Shown here piece by piece: positions 26,294-39,786 of a stretch of DNA of 64,000 bases (the first letter of the stretch is position 1; the number at the start of each line of letters is the position of its first letter). The position numbers and the translations under genes were made by a program. The notes below the pieces were generated by a model. The model was given only the letters and a program-made list of their open reading frames with translations, was not told where the DNA came from and did no database searches. This DNA comes from Trichoplax adhaerens (lineage: Eukaryota > Placozoa > Uniplacotomia > Trichoplacea > Trichoplacidae): contig NW_002060946.1 in NCBI RefSeq assembly GCF_000150275.1, forward strand, positions 8,086,546 through 8,150,545. Direction: 5' to 3'.

Positions 26294-29008
26294 ATGGAAG
26301 ATAATTCATTACCTAGTTATCTCTTGTCCATGATCGATAAGGGACATGATGATGAGAATATCATGCATTGGATAGATTCCATCGATAGTCTCCAAGTATT
26401 CAAGCGAAGTGATAATGATTGCAGACCTGATCAACATCTAATCAAGCAATTGGAGGAGACTTTCAATCAATCATCTTGGTCAAGTAAGGTTTATGCTTTA
26501 ACGATCATGATTGCTTTATTGAAACAAGATCAATCCTCTGCTTATCAAGATTATTATAAATCATGGTATAAAATGTTGATGCATTTACTGCAAGGGAAAA
26601 TAGCATCGATGAGACCCAACTTCAAGCGATTAGTCAATGTAGCTATAGCGAAATTGCTAGTTAGAATAGCACGCGTAAGTGATACTGCTAATCAATTTAT
26701 AACTCATCATTTATCTGCATTAGTTCAGTATATGACTAAGTTAGATTCCACTCAGGTCGATGGATCATTCTTAGCACTATTGACGACATTGTTGCAACAT
26801 TATTCTTCTGCATGTGGACAATATCATAAACCGTTAAGGAGATGGATTATTCAATGCATGCAACATCAGCATGATCTAATTTGGCCTTTAGCATGTCAAA
26901 ATTTAATTGCATTAACAAAATGCGGTGGAAGTGGAAATGCAGGGAGTAAACATATTGAAAATTGGTATCAATTATGCAATGAATTAATCGCCACACTACA
27001 ATCGGATTGGCATCAATTATATAAAGATATCGATCAATTAAAAGGAGAAGGCATGGTCTTAATACCATCCAATGCATCGATATCACCTATTCAATGGCAA
27101 CCATTGCCAACGGATGAACCCAATCGTACGTATACCTTAATACATCAAGTACAGGTTGGATGTACATGTTTAACCTTGCTATTACAACAAGAATTTGCCT
27201 ATCCTGTATCAATTCCCATTGCTACGTTGATCAAGATTATTTCCAACATCATCAATGTCAATCATCGCAATATTCAACAAGATCAACATCGTAACATTGA
27301 AACAACATTGCTTTTATCTTGTATATCTAAACTCCATTGCCATGCCATTCATTTATTATCTGCATTAATTCATAGTAGTCGTTGCCATCTTCTACCATAT
27401 TATTCACTTATAACGAAAATTCTTCTCAAAGTATTGGAGATAACACAACAACAAGATTGGCCTCAGGATTGTCGAAAGCCCTTTTTAACATTACGAAAAT
27501 TAACTTATCAAGTCCTGTCTGAGTTATTATTACTTGTATCAACAGATACTTTACAATATACTGATGAATTCATTCATCATATCATGTATGATATGAAGCC
27601 TAATGTTTATACTACAAAGTTACAAGCTTCCACTACTGCCAATAATTCAAGTCAATCCAAAGTTGGCCAAAGTAAAAAGAAGCGAAAAGGTCGACAATAT
27701 CAATATGAAGATATCAATTCTAACTTTAGAAATGACAACAGGATAAATCCTTTTCTTAATCAGGAGATATGTACAGCAGCTTTGAAATTATTACAGACGA
27801 TGATTATATGTTTAGGTTCTTCTATTGACGCTACGTTATTCCAAACGATCACTAACTTTATTACTCAATCGCTGATGCAGATTCAGCAAGGATTCACTTG
27901 CAATCCTACTATATCGTCTGGTAATACTATACCTGTACCATATTCAAGTGGAGCGTGCCGATTAGAGCTTTATCGTAGCTTATTATCATGTGTTCAAGTA
28001 TCCTGTTGTAGTAAAATGCCGACCATACTACGTTATGCAATTCAGATTTTAAGCCACGGAAAGCGTGATTTCGATATAGAAATTATTAAATTTTGCTATG
28101 AAGCACTGGCAACTTGTACGATGTTAATCCATACCACTAGACCTACTTTGCCAACAACTGTACCGACTAATAGCAGCCTGACTAGTGGGCAAGACCTATT
28201 CAATAAAGTTAACAGTCTTAATCACTTGAATACAGTTAGAGATACACTTAAAGATAACAAGAATTTAGCTCTATCAAATCAGTTTATTACTACTGTGGAT
28301 GAACTAAAAGTTGTAAAAAATCTTAGTGATGATAACGATGATGGAAATGGGATAGCGAGTAACAGTAATAAATTTGAAATCATTAAGGATTCGTCAACAA
28401 CTGAAGACCAAGACAATAAACATGTTATGTCATTTCAGGCATCGAACGCGATACAGCGTCGTGAAATTGCTATGCAAGATCAGCAAAATGATGATAAGGG
28501 TGTTGTAGTTCCAAACGTAAATGTTAGTGAAACGGTTACTATGAACTCTGTTGAAAAAGTTGCAGCCATGTCTAGTAGACAACAGGAAGATAGTCCGAAT
28601 ACATTGACAAATCAGATACCAACGCTAAAAAGAGATATGGATAGTATTGATGAAGGTGCCGGTGTTGGGAAAAACTTTACCAGTAAAGATACAGAACCAG
28701 TTAGTAAGCGTGTTCGATTCAATATCAATAACCAACAAACAGATACATGTGATGATCTCGAACAATCGGAGATGCAACTTACAAACACAAATGAAACTGC
28801 TAAACCGGAGGTAAGAACGTTGTCCAAAATTATATTGCCGTATTATTTCGATGAACTGTATGTGGAGCACAAATGGACATTATTTTATTATGTCTTATAT
28901 CAATTTTAGGACAGTACCGATGATGATCGTGTGAAAGCTATGCTAGACAGTTTCGTCGATTCTCAACCCGATTCCGATGATGTTGATGATAACGATGGCG
29001 ATGCTTAA
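26294..29008 (+). CDS. PELP1: PELP1 / Rix1-type ribosome biogenesis scaffold
   Basis: Two exons, 26294-28810 and 28910-29008, joined in phase 0 (donor after KPE, acceptor atttttag-like), give 871 aa. Reading through the intron gives a false end at 28909. Residues ~20-450 are helical-repeat-like and match the RIX1/PELP1 layout, with LQ..LLQGK, MRPNFKRLVNVA and conserved Cys/Leu helices (CTCLTLLLQQEF). LxxLL-type motifs occur (LTTLL, LSELL), as in PELP1. A basic stretch KKKRKGR near 460 is a probable nuclear localisation signal. The last ~200 residues are polar and disordered, ending in an Asp-rich tail (DDVDDNDGD), like the acidic tail of PELP1. The family acts in the nucleolus with TEX10 and WDR18 (Rix1 complex) on 60S maturation. 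The family call comes from layout and motifs, not an alignment. Confidence 0.75.
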
Positions 29009-31181
29009 TTTTAGATAGAGTAAATTGAATACTTGATGGTTAGGACCATAAATAATTGTAATTTAAATCTGCATTCTACTGTATGATAAAACTCAAATAT
29101 AAAGGATTATTAATAACATATTATAGTTGTTGTGATTGGCAGTTGGATATCGAACGATAGTATAATAGATTTCACCTTTATGGTGACTACTCACTCAATT
29201 GCATCAGTCACATAATATCTAATTACTTTTATACCGTTGTATTTCTACCGAGTACATTAACTAGCAAGCTGATTATTTTAAATGTATAAGTAATCCAGTC
29301 ATTTAATTTCTTCGATTGAATTCGGAATGAACTTTTTTATGGCAATTTTGAGTGCCGTACTCTTATACTAAAAAGTGCATTATTATATCAAATATCCTAC
29401 TAATGATCATACTATGAAGCAACAGTAACGTTATCGTAAACTTCTGTACAGAGAAAGACGGAAGAGATGATCAGCAAAATAATTATAAAATGACCTCAAT
29501 TTATTATTCTGAACTGTTATTACATGTTATGTAACTGCATGCGTTGTGCTGATGTTATCCGTTATTTGCATTATACGCCGTTGTATACAATTACAACTGT
29601 GTAGCTGCAAGTTATGTAGAGGCATTATTGCTGATAATAAAATTCTATTCGGAGCTCAGCTTCTGTCGTATACCGTTAACTTAATTTTATCATCTGTCAA
29701 GGCAAAAGAAAAAATTCCACTTGTAAATACCGTCTATGATTTGCATCTTTACATTATATAGGAAACAGAAATTGTAATATCATGTAACTATGTGCAGTAT
29801 ACGCATATATGTATGTGTGTATAACATATGTGTCTGTCCGCAAGTCCCTTTACAGTATTTAGAATTAGAATCAACTAGTAGAACCCCGCTCGTTATACTT
29901 TGCGTATTGTATGTACTTGTACTATTTGCCTTATAATTGTTTACCGCCCCTCCAGATAAAACTGTCTAAACTAATGATCTAATTTCTGTCCTAACCTTTA
30001 AATTGCAAAAATTCTATAACTAATTTGTACTACCAGAGTGTAAAAATTAGTACGTGTTAAATGTGACTGAAGTTAGTTTAAACCCAAGTGAGAGAAGACT
30101 TTTACCTGTAAGCCAAGCAAATTGAAATCCATCATATAATTTTGAAAATATATGTAAGTACATTATATTGATGCCAGAACCGTAAATGTATATCATTTAA
30201 CGTCAACAAACACTAAAAGGGTTTCAGTGATCAAAAAATGCCAAACTAAGGACCCTGCTAATAAGTACGACCATAACACATAATATCGAAAATCTTCAAA
30301 CACAACATAACCAATACTATCCACATATTCATGTAGACCACTAGAAGTAATCCGATAAAACATCAGCGTTAACGTTATGGCTGCCACGTCTATAATTAAT
30401 GCAAATATTAAATATCAAAATTACCTCCAGCAATCGATCAACAGTAAGGTGGCAGGCAATGAACTAGTGTAATATAAACTGCATAGGCACAAAAAAGCTA
30501 TATTTGAGTATAGTAGGAATAGACTGTAATGTAAAGCTATCTAGTACTGTATATTCAGTGCAATACAAAATGTCTATATTTAAGAATATGCTAAAGACAG
30601 GAGTGAAGTCGAAAAATACTACAGTATGAATATACTACAAATATAAATATACTACAGTATTCCCGAATTAGTGTTATAGAACATGTAATTGCGCTTGATC
30701 TTGCCCCTGGTTCCTTCCCCATCAAAAGGCTTTGTTATGCTGATTTTGTAGAAAAGTTATACTAGTGGATGGTAATTTAATGTTATTCTTATGCTAACTA
30801 TTATTCTATTCTGTAATAAAGGGTATAATGTATAATTGCCAAATTAAAATTGGAAACAGTATAATAATAAGGGTAATAGGTTTCTATAAGGCTGATAATT
30901 AGTGAACGGTACACATTACGATACATCTATTTCATTTTTTAGCACTAATTAAACCTAATGTTAAAAATTAATAGAAACCGGTAGTTGAAATATAGATCAT
31001 ATGACAATCTAATAAATGAACTATAGCTTATTTATGCAACAGCATTAATAGAAGTCATCTACTGTATCTGGAATAAAACTTGACTGATTCGTACTTTAAA
31101 ATAGTGTAAGAAGGAAGGAGTAGTGTCATAGCATACAGTGTTTAATGTTAAACTTATTGTAATACATTTAGAATATAAGGT
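29009..31181. other. Gene-free stretch between PELP1 and the TPR gene
   Basis: AT-rich, with PELP1 3' UTR on the left and the TPR promoter on the right. Open frames at 29546-29761 and 30193-30387 are short and feature-poor. Small runs of ctacagtat(g/a)aatata near 30,620-30,660 are local simple repeats. Confidence 0.5.
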
Positions 31182-33113
31182 ATGGCAGATAAACCATCAA
31201 AATCAACTATCCCTCAGCAAATACAATCTCCATTTGAGATAGGCAAGAAAGATTACGAGACTGGCAATTATAACGAGGCACTCTCTCATTTGACCCAAGC
31301 ACTTGATCAAATTCCATCAATATCAAACCCTTCCGCTGATCTTGACCATCTTCAATGCGATATTTATCTTTATATTTCTGATATCTATATCAGACAAGGT
31401 GATCTTGTAAAAGCAGATGAGTTTAGCCAGAAAGCACTAAAACTGGCTAATCAACTACAAGATCAAATAAAATTTGCTCGATATTTAGATAAACAAGGCG
31501 GTATTAAAAAACTACAAGGTAATATCAGCGAGGCCTTAGAGGATTACAAGAAATCACTTGAAATTAAGCAAAAATACATGAAAGACGAAGAATTAGACGT
31601 CGCTCATTCGTATACTAACATTGGGAATATCTATTTTAGCCAGGATAAATTTGATGATGCACTGTCTATGTTTCAAAAATCGCATAAAATCTTAGTAAAG
31701 CTGTTTGATCATAATCATGAGCATGTTGCTACAGCATATAACAACATGGGAAGTGTGTATGGCTTACAAGGCAAGTATAAATATGCTCGTTCTATGTTTG
31801 AAAAATCTCTTCAAATCAATTTGCAAATACTGGATGAAAATGATCCTGAACTTATAGCAACTTATATGAATATTGGTAATGTTGATCGGAGCCAAGGCAA
31901 ATATAATGATGCTGTTTCTATGTATAACAAAGCTTTGAAAATAGCACTACAAAGGTTTGGTAATGATCATGTTCAAGTTGCTCAGTTATATAACAATTTA
32001 GGGATTGTTCACGATCAGCAAGGAAAATACGATGAGGCTCTTTCTACACACCAAATGGCGCTTAAAATTAGACTGAAATTATTTGACGAAAATCATCCTG
32101 ATGTTGCCCAATCTTACCAAAATATAGGAAATATATACAGTGATCAAGGCAAATATAAGGAAGCTCATTCTATGTATGAAAAGTCGCTGAAAATTGGCTT
32201 GCAAATATACGGTGAAAATCATACTGTTGTTGCTAATGCTTATAATAACATTGGAATGTTGCAAGCTCAACAAGGCAAATTTCAGGGTGCTGTATCAATG
32301 TATTATAAATCACTTCAAATTCGAATGCAACTATTTGGCGAAAATCATTCTATCGTTGCTCAATCCTATGAAAATCTGGCAACTACTTATACTGAGCTGA
32401 ATGAGATTGATCTTGCTCTTCGTTTGCATGAAAAATCACTCCAAATTTATTTGCATGCACTCGGTAATAACCATCCTAATGTTGCTAGTTCATGCCTCAA
32501 CATTGGCAATGCCTATAACCATCTTGAGCAATATGATGAGGCTCTTTCTATGTATAGAAAAGCAGTAGAAGTTTACATACAAGTACATGGCGATCATCAT
32601 CCTGATGTTGCTACTGTTTGGAATTGCATTGCTAGCGTTTACAATCTGCAAGGCAATTATGATGACGCTCTTTCGACGTATAAGAAATCGCTTGAAATTA
32701 CTCTGCAAACGCATGGCGAAAATCATCCTAGCACATCCTTGTTATATTACAACATTGGGACAGCCTATGATAGTCAAGACAAATTTGACGAGGCTCTTGA
32801 TATGTATGAAAAGTCGTTAAAAATTGATTTGGAGGTACTGGATGATAGTCATTCTCGAGTTGCATCGGCATACAAAAGTATTGCGGGCATATACGATACT
32901 CAGTCGAAATTTACTGAAGCTATATCAACGTACGACAAAGCTATTAGTGTCTTGATTAATGTTTACGGAGAGAATGATCCAGAAATTGCAGAGTTATATG
33001 AAAATATCGCAGTAATTTATAAACAACAGAATCTCCTTGAAGACGCAGCTGCTATGCAACAAAAGGCGGATAATATTTATAGCAATCTACCTGGGGAAAA
33101 CTCTACTGATTAA
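31182..33113 (+). CDS. Tetratricopeptide-repeat protein (kinesin-light-chain / NPHP3-like repeats)
   Basis: A single 643-aa frame made almost wholly of TPRs. After a short polar N-terminus, about 14 units of ~42 residues follow, of the form (V)A..Y.NIG.IY..QGKYDEALSMYEKSLKI.L...G.NH. The 42-residue period, rather than 34, is typical of kinesin light chain and NPHP3-like TPRs. There is no NACHT, death, kinase or other added domain, no signal peptide and no membrane segment. TPR arrays are protein-docking scaffolds; partners are unknown. The gene is intronless and its repeats are very alike at DNA level, which also explains the open frames on both strands inside it. Such TPR genes often form large families in early-branching animals. 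Confidence 0.88.
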   Translation: MADKPSKSTIPQQIQSPFEIGKKDYETGNYNEALSHLTQALDQIPSISNPSADLDHLQCDIYLYISDIYIRQGDLVKADEFSQKALKLANQLQDQIKFARYLDKQGGIKKLQGNISEALEDYKKSLEIKQKYMKDEELDVAHSYTNIGNIYFSQDKFDDALSMFQKSHKILVKLFDHNHEHVATAYNNMGSVYGLQGKYKYARSMFEKSLQINLQILDENDPELIATYMNIGNVDRSQGKYNDAVSMYNKALKIALQRFGNDHVQVAQLYNNLGIVHDQQGKYDEALSTHQMALKIRLKLFDENHPDVAQSYQNIGNIYSDQGKYKEAHSMYEKSLKIGLQIYGENHTVVANAYNNIGMLQAQQGKFQGAVSMYYKSLQIRMQLFGENHSIVAQSYENLATTYTELNEIDLALRLHEKSLQIYLHALGNNHPNVASSCLNIGNAYNHLEQYDEALSMYRKAVEVYIQVHGDHHPDVATVWNCIASVYNLQGNYDDALSTYKKSLEITLQTHGENHPSTSLLYYNIGTAYDSQDKFDEALDMYEKSLKIDLEVLDDSHSRVASAYKSIAGIYDTQSKFTEAISTYDKAISVLINVYGENDPEIAELYENIAVIYKQQNLLEDAAAMQQKADNIYSNLPGENSTD

Positions 33114-34017
33114 GGAGTTACATACGTATTGTCCTAAGCTATTAATTATTCGAAAATTTTATTTTTCTATACTACGATAGGATTGTTAGGTACGGTATTA
33201 TTTTCATGTACTTTTTATGCATATAGGGTTAATAAGGAGATATTGTACATCTAAAATAGGGTCCTATCCCAGTTTGGCACGTTTATGAAGATGATACATG
33301 AAGGACCGTAAAAACTTCGATAAATCTTGCTAGATTGAAAGCGGTATAACTCTAGCAAGGTGTCGCTTTAATCTATTTTGCACGATATGTCAACAGATAC
33401 TGCAGACGATGAGTGAATACGCTACAAAATAGGAGTTTAATGTAAATCTGTTGCGTTATTAGTAATATATAATGCACAATAGTAGCATATTCTCAAAATT
33501 AAGGTACTCGTAATTTATAACAGTAAAGGTTAGCTAGAAAGCTTCTGTAAAGCTGACTAGTGCCTAACGTATTTTGTTTAATTTCGATCAAATCTCCAGG
33601 ACATTTTAAATTTTCGGAGATTAGTTTATTAATGAAAAATGACCGCAAGGTTACTAACTATAACAAAGACTCAATCATGAATTGCTATCTAATCAAATTT
33701 ATGAATTTTTTTTGCTGGCATACAGTTGTCGATGTCTTGTTAATAATTATTATTTATATTATATCAAGTAATAAACCTATTGCTAACTCCTATATTCTTC
33801 GTATATATACAAAATAAACAATCGCTAATCTTTAGCGTTCCTTATTACTATTCGTTAACGGTATTTGATTGCTGGGAAGGTTTTTAAGGATTGGCAATGC
33901 TGAGAATATTCACGAAGGGTAAATATTATTCTAACTAAGCCAACAATCAATAAATAGGGCAATACACGTATACTGCCAATATCTGCGCAATAAAGATTCA
34001 GTATAATCCCTTGGGAA
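33114..34017. other. Intergenic between convergent TPR and XPG genes
   Basis: AT-rich 3' flanks of both genes. The open frame at 33560-33817 has no supporting feature. Nothing else seen. Confidence 0.5.
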
Positions 34018-37000
34018 TCAATCGTCCGAAACTTTGCGTTTCCGAGATCTCTTCTTAACTTCATCGCACAACTGATTTGTTGCATCAATAGCAGATCTGC
34101 CTTCACCATTTCGTAGAAAATTTACTACACGACGCAATCGTTTGCTTCTGATAATCGCAGGTTGAGGATTATGTATGATAGGAAAATATTGACCTAATTC
34201 ATTTTGCTAGAAATTTAAAATTAATCCATGGTTAATAGCAATGACCTGATTACCATGGATTGGTTGTCACAGTTGCAATGTTACTTAACTCACCTTCGAA
34301 TCTTCCCGACGGTTGAACTTTTTAAGTAAAGGCAACAAAATGTCATCGGTTTTAGACTGTGACCAATAGAATTTTGCATGGGTAAATCTGTAATATACGC
34401 ATAAATGCACAAAATAGAGACTTTGATCTCCACCAATACTTTTTTGGCTACTTAAGTAGAGATATACTAGTAAGCTTAGAATAATAACGTAGCTTACTCT
34501 CGTAGTCCAGCCAGGTCAGGCATTCCCCATTCAAACGCTCCTTTTGAATGATCAACCGTAGGATTTAAGTAGGCGTCTTTAATTCTAGCATCAGGGAAAC
34601 TATCACGAAGATCTAACTTTCTCTTTTCGAAAAAGAAAGAACGAATATAACTGCAATCGCCAGCTTAAAAATACAGTTTATAGCGTAAGGTTTACCAATT
34701 TCGGCACATATCCTTGAGTTTTATCGATTGATCGCTTTTTCAGATCAGAAACTCTTTCTCTGAAAAATTAAGGATATCTTTATTTTAAAGTTCTGACTTT
34801 GGTAGAAATATTGCTTTTTACTGAGCTAGTTTATTGTTGTTGAAATTATATAATGTAATGATCGGTTAAGTAAACCACTACATTACATTAATTTAATCTT
34901 ATACACCTAATTTTATCTTATACTACGGATAGAATGCATATTGAGAATAATTGTAACGAATGCTTTAATTGTTTTTACTTTATTTTTTGCAATCCTGTCA
35001 GGTCGTCACCAAATGTACTAAGAAGTTCCATAGCCATCACAATTCCAACATCTATGATAAATATAATATAGTTACATAAAGTAAAGATAATTAAAAGGTA
35101 TAGATACTCGTATAAAGAGATAGAATGAAGCTACGTTACTTTTAATTCCGTCGGTGTAATCGCTGCCAAGTAGATAAGCTAAAGTAATCATCTTTTTACG
35201 ATCAAGACCTGCAAGATAGTGCGCGTATAGTTTGACATTAAAAGTCAGCTATAGGTTCATGCTTTATTTTTATGAATAAATTCGTCTTCTAATTAGCTCA
35301 ACGTACCCATAAGCCTCTGAATTCTCTGAGAATCGTAAAATTCTGCAAGTTTACTTTCTCTAAAGACGTATCTGTAAATATTGCGCCCTCCAAAAAGGAA
35401 GATATCGCTATCATCTGTAATTGTTCCATCGGTTTGGTTGGTAAAATCTAATACAGCACACTGGGCCTCAGCTTCCATTGGACTTACAATGTATGGAATA
35501 CCGAATAGACTGAGAAGTTCCTTTGATGTTTTCAAAAAGAAATAGTTGCATAGCTATCAAGCATATGCCCGTTCAAAATGGTTCATTGAAAGCATTATGG
35601 AATTTACCTGGCATTCAGAATACATTTCGTTGGAAACAGAAGCAGCCATTCTTTCTTGCCTTTTATGTTCTTGAATAAGCGAAGTTTGCTGTTCTTCCAA
35701 GCTACGTTGGACATCTACTAATTTTGACTAATAATGATAAATAGTGGCAAATTAAAGCACGCAATACATAAATTTTGTTCACATTTTTCGTTCTAAAAAT
35801 ACCATATTTGCTCCATCCCATTCCGACACAGTTTCCACAAGCCAATCTTCAACTTCAGCCTCACTATCACCTGCTTCGTCATCTTCAGCTACCTCCTCGT
35901 ATACAATTTCTGTTTTGATTTCATCCTTTTTCCCTGGAGACTTGGCTGCGTTTTCTTGGCTGCCCTCTGCTTGGGTTGGATGTAATTCTTCAAGAACTTT
36001 ACGATAAGGTTCGTCAGATACTTCAATAAAATCATCTACATATTTATTAAAAGAGCCATACCACATACGCTCATTAGTGCTAATACAGCCAATACTAAAC
36101 AATATTCAGACAGATGTAATTTACCTTCACTCTCACTGTTACTTTCGACGACTGGCGCATTGTTCGAATTATCCTTCGTGACTTTTTCAATACTCAGATC
36201 ATTTGATGGCGGTAGCTGTTCTTCTTGTATACACCGTATATCATCCTCATTGCTAGTAGCAGCTTTTCCTATTTCCGCTATTGCTTCATTATTATACGTT
36301 TGAAAAGTAATTTCTTTGTCTGGGTTTTCAAATTCTTCACTTTGGGATTCTTTCTGTTCAAAATCACTTTGAAGTACATTTGATGGTTGCTGTGAATCTT
36401 CTGCTACCTCAATCTTAATTTCAATTGGAGACAGTTGTGATTTTTTATCTATCGAGTCGATATTGACACTATCGCTAGATTTGTCTACATTCTGTAATTC
36501 TTGATATGAAGACGTATGAGGCTCAAGGGATATGTTTTCTCTTTGTTTATCCTTAGATTGATTCAGTACCGATGGTGTACTTGTATCCTTCATAACTAAG
36601 TTAGACTGATAACTGGAAGCATTTTTATCGGATTGCATGGCTAAGTCCATATATTCAACATTGTCATTCCGCTGAGGCTGGTTTTTCACCAGTAAATAAT
36701 GAGTAGCATCTTCGGATACAACACGCCGTGACTCGAGACTTTCTAATTCGAACATGGTTGATATATCTCCAGAATCAGCATTATTCAATTGTCGCCTAAT
36801 ATTATCGAGCTGGCGCGTTAATCGACTACGTTGCATTAAATTACTTAGTTGATAGCTTGAGAAATCTTTCGATTCTTGCGGTAAATCATCCATTCGTACC
36901 ATTGAATAACTTTTATAGGATGACTGAACTTCTAAGACAACTTCATATTGTATTTCAGGCGGTAAAGCCTTAAATTCGTCTGAATTAACGTCAAGTTGGC

Positions 37001-38846
37001 TTAAATCGCCGTAAACATGATGCAGGTGTTGCTTCATTTCAATTCTTTTATCCCACGTTACTTGTTCTGAATTGTCTTGATCCTCCTCCTTAACGGCACT
37101 GATACTACAAAGAGATAATTGCATTAGATGATCGTCCGCTACTATACGCGTAATAAATATAAAAAATTCTCTATACGATAATTCGTAGATAGTTTTATAT
37201 TTTTGTTAGTCCACCACATTATACAATACATTTCAACGGTATCACAGTATATGTGCTGCCCATGATTTTATTTATCTATGTAGTAATTTGACTTCAATAG
37301 ACTATTAAAGCCAATTTCTTTTGCTTAAGGTTGATTCTATCATAATACAGTAAACAGTGTCGTATAGTAAGTCTCCTATGCAGTATACTGTAATGTGATA
37401 ACTGTACATGATATTATATTTGAGTAGCAAGCCATCGCTCAATTGATCTCTTTTAAGATTCTGTTATTTAGTATCACTTACAAAGCCTTGGCTTTGCTAG
37501 ATACACTAAACATGATAATTCATTGTAAATTATGATCAATCAATGTAGATAATTAGTCTATTTTACAAGTGTAATCGACACTATTCGTATTCCTATTGAG
37601 TAGACCCATTTGTTTCGGGCATGTCATGTTTAACATCTACTTTTCTAGTAAGTTAATTTTGTGTACCACGACACTAGAGATGTTATTATGATCTGTCCTA
37701 TTCAAAACATACTTTAGCAGTAATCAGGTTATGGCTGTAATGCATCAATTTTTGTTATTTAATGTTCAAAACATTGAGACAATAGACAATAAAGTTCCTG
37801 AAAGTTATTTTTCTATCATTACAGTAGATACACATTCTACTACGATTTTTACCCACAAACTAATGCACTATATTAAGTTTAATATAAATCCAATGTCTAA
37901 GAAAGGGCCAAGGCTTGACATGTGGATGATTAAACAGTATATCAAGTATTGAAATAGGCAATCAATCTCGCAGTCAATGGAATAGCCCTAAAATAGTCGT
38001 TTACATTTATCGATTACCTGCTATCATCGGTTGAACTACTAGGTATTGGTGGTAATTCAAACATGTTGGAATGGATAACTTTTGCGGTCTTGATTGGATT
38101 ATTTCGATCTGTTTTACCGGTGACACCACCTAAGGCGCGCTTTTTCATGTAATTTTGCAAGATTGTTCGAACTGTTTTCTCATGCTTGGCTACAGCTAAT
38201 TCATGTCGTTGTCTCCTATTGGCCTAATGAGGATTTCATGATTGATAAAAATAAACATTGCATGTGAGAACAAGATTTATTTTATGCGGCTATTTTAGAC
38301 TGTTTGATAGTAGGCTAATCTTTGTATGATGATCGTACTATCGTTTGCTTCTTTAGCAGAGGTACACCACCATCGAAAACAAATACTGGACGGATTTTAA
38401 AGAATAAGAGCTTGCACAGACGATAGAATAGGCCCAATAAATGGGCATTTTCTATTAAACTCCCTTGATGATCTCTCATCCCTCGTAAACTTTCATTGAG
38501 CCATAAGCTAATATCTGTAAAATACGACAATCGCTTATCATCAATACCAATGATGTAGAATGAATTGATTAGTTGATGGGAATACTACACTTCTGCATCT
38601 TAATACGCGTAATTATTATTTCCAGTTGATTCCTTTGCTGAATTACTGTTGGCAATCCATTGATAGGAAATACTTATTCCTGTACAGTCGTTGTATTTAT
38701 AGCTTGATACATAGGCATGGCTTGAATATAAAATTTATTTCTATTGACTTTAACTCACCTACAGCCAAGATCTTATTCTCTAGCGATTCGAGAGTAATCG
38801 GCTGTCCAGCCGATTCCAATAATTTCCATAAGCCTTTGACTCCCAT
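34018..38846 (-). CDS. ERCC5: XPG/ERCC5 (Rad2) structure-specific endonuclease
   Basis: Twelve exons with matching phase: 38759-38846, 38339-38514, 38018-38223, 36125-37104, 35803-36035, 35608-35727, 35307-35520, 35140-35208, 34979-35051, 34498-34650, 34294-34387, 34018-34206 (864 aa; human is 1186). The N region (1-110) has [11 protein letters not shown], Asp30 in AVDISLWLN and Asp77 in FVFDGG. The acidic spacer keeps LPPEIQYEV and DDFIEVSDE. The I region (~602-740) carries catalytic Glu617/Glu619 (MEAEAQC), DDSD (636-639) and GSDYTDG (687-693). The tail has a PIP-box-like QNELGQYF (803-810) and a basic KKRSRKRK localisation signal. XPG makes the 3' incision in nucleotide excision repair in the nucleus. 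The smaller size comes mostly from the spacer and tail. All catalytic residues are present. Confidence 0.95.
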
Positions 38847-39660
38847 TGGCGTGTAGGATTAGACCGTCTTATTTTGGCCAGCTACAAGTATCGAGTACAA
38901 CTTACTGCACAGAATGATTCCCTTGTCTAATCTCCTAATCACTTAAGGATTGTTATCATCACTGATAGATAGCCTAACTATCCATCTATTGGTAGCATTT
39001 CCAATGGAATGATTGCCTTGCAATGGCTTCCACCATTTCGAATATGCTCGATGCTTGCAATCCAGGTTTGTATGAAAAGTATCCTAGTTTCAATCATGTT
39101 TATACATGTTGAGTACAGGAAAGATTCTGTCCGTCTGCGTTTTCATCTCCCTCAATCAAGTCGAAAAAACCAGAGGTAGTACTGGGACTATAGCCAAATA
39201 CCCTTATTCTACTCAGGAAGGATGCTAGTATGCAAAGGTGCCTTCCAAAATAGTCACCGAGAATTTAGTCATGAAGCTAATAGTGGAATACACTACTCAT
39301 TGCTGCCTGCAAGCAGCCAAGTCTATCGAGTAGTATTAACTCTTACTATATTATTAGAGCCGAAATGAGGAGGCCTCGCTCCGTTTAATCGAGGGCAAGC
39401 TGTTGCAATAGTAACTAGAATTGAAATAATCCTGCTCGACAGGGCTAGTCTGGGACTAGTACAGCATGGTATAGCTAGGGATAGATAGTATTATACAAGG
39501 AAAATTTGTTCATTTTCCCTTAAAATTCATTGAAATAATAATGAATCGCGTTTTAGGAAAACGCAAACGAAAAGACGAAAAGACCTTCCGTCATCGCTTT
39601 AGTCGCCATAGAAATGCAAAAGTGTACAGAGATCTGGACGACAGTACACCAGACCACGGC
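38847..39660. other. Intergenic upstream of XPG
   Basis: Contains the XPG promoter (transcribed leftward). The Arg/Lys-rich start of the open frame at 39541 (MNRVLGKRKRKDEK) is short and then runs into the GTAC foldback, so it is not called. No other feature seen. Confidence 0.45.
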
Positions 39661-39786
39661 CCTGTACAGTGTACAGTGCCGAGATTTTCTTTGCACTGTA
39701 CTATACTGTACTGTAGTACAGTATTCAGTACAGTACCGTACAGTACCAAGTCAGAACTTCTGCATACTGTACACTGTACAGTGTGA
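39661..39786. repeat. GTAC-rich imperfect inverted repeat (foldback)
   Basis: The left arm starts CTGTACAGTGTACAGT at ~39661. The complement of the right arm starts with the same 16 bases at ~39786. Reading inward, the arms continue as similar text (TTCTTTGCACTGTACTATACTGTACTGT against TTCTGACTTGGTACTGTACGGTACTGTACTG), so a hairpin with ~55-60-nt imperfect arms is expected. Further GTACC/GTACG repeats follow to ~39838. Open frames on both strands here come from the repeat. Confidence 0.8.

Noticed and set aside
28811-28909. End of the long PELP1 open frame
   Set aside because: It reads an intron. A gtaaga donor at 28811 and an acceptor ending at 28909 join the frame to an acidic tail ending at 29008, as expected for this family.
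32079-32820. Open frames overlapping the TPR gene on both strands
   Set aside because: Shadows of near-identical 126-bp (42-codon) TPR repeats.
36036-36124. Hydrophobic extension of the XPG spacer open frame, seemingly a membrane helix
   Set aside because: This is an 89-nt intron. Splicing 36125 to 36035 restores the conserved DDFIEVSDE motif in frame.
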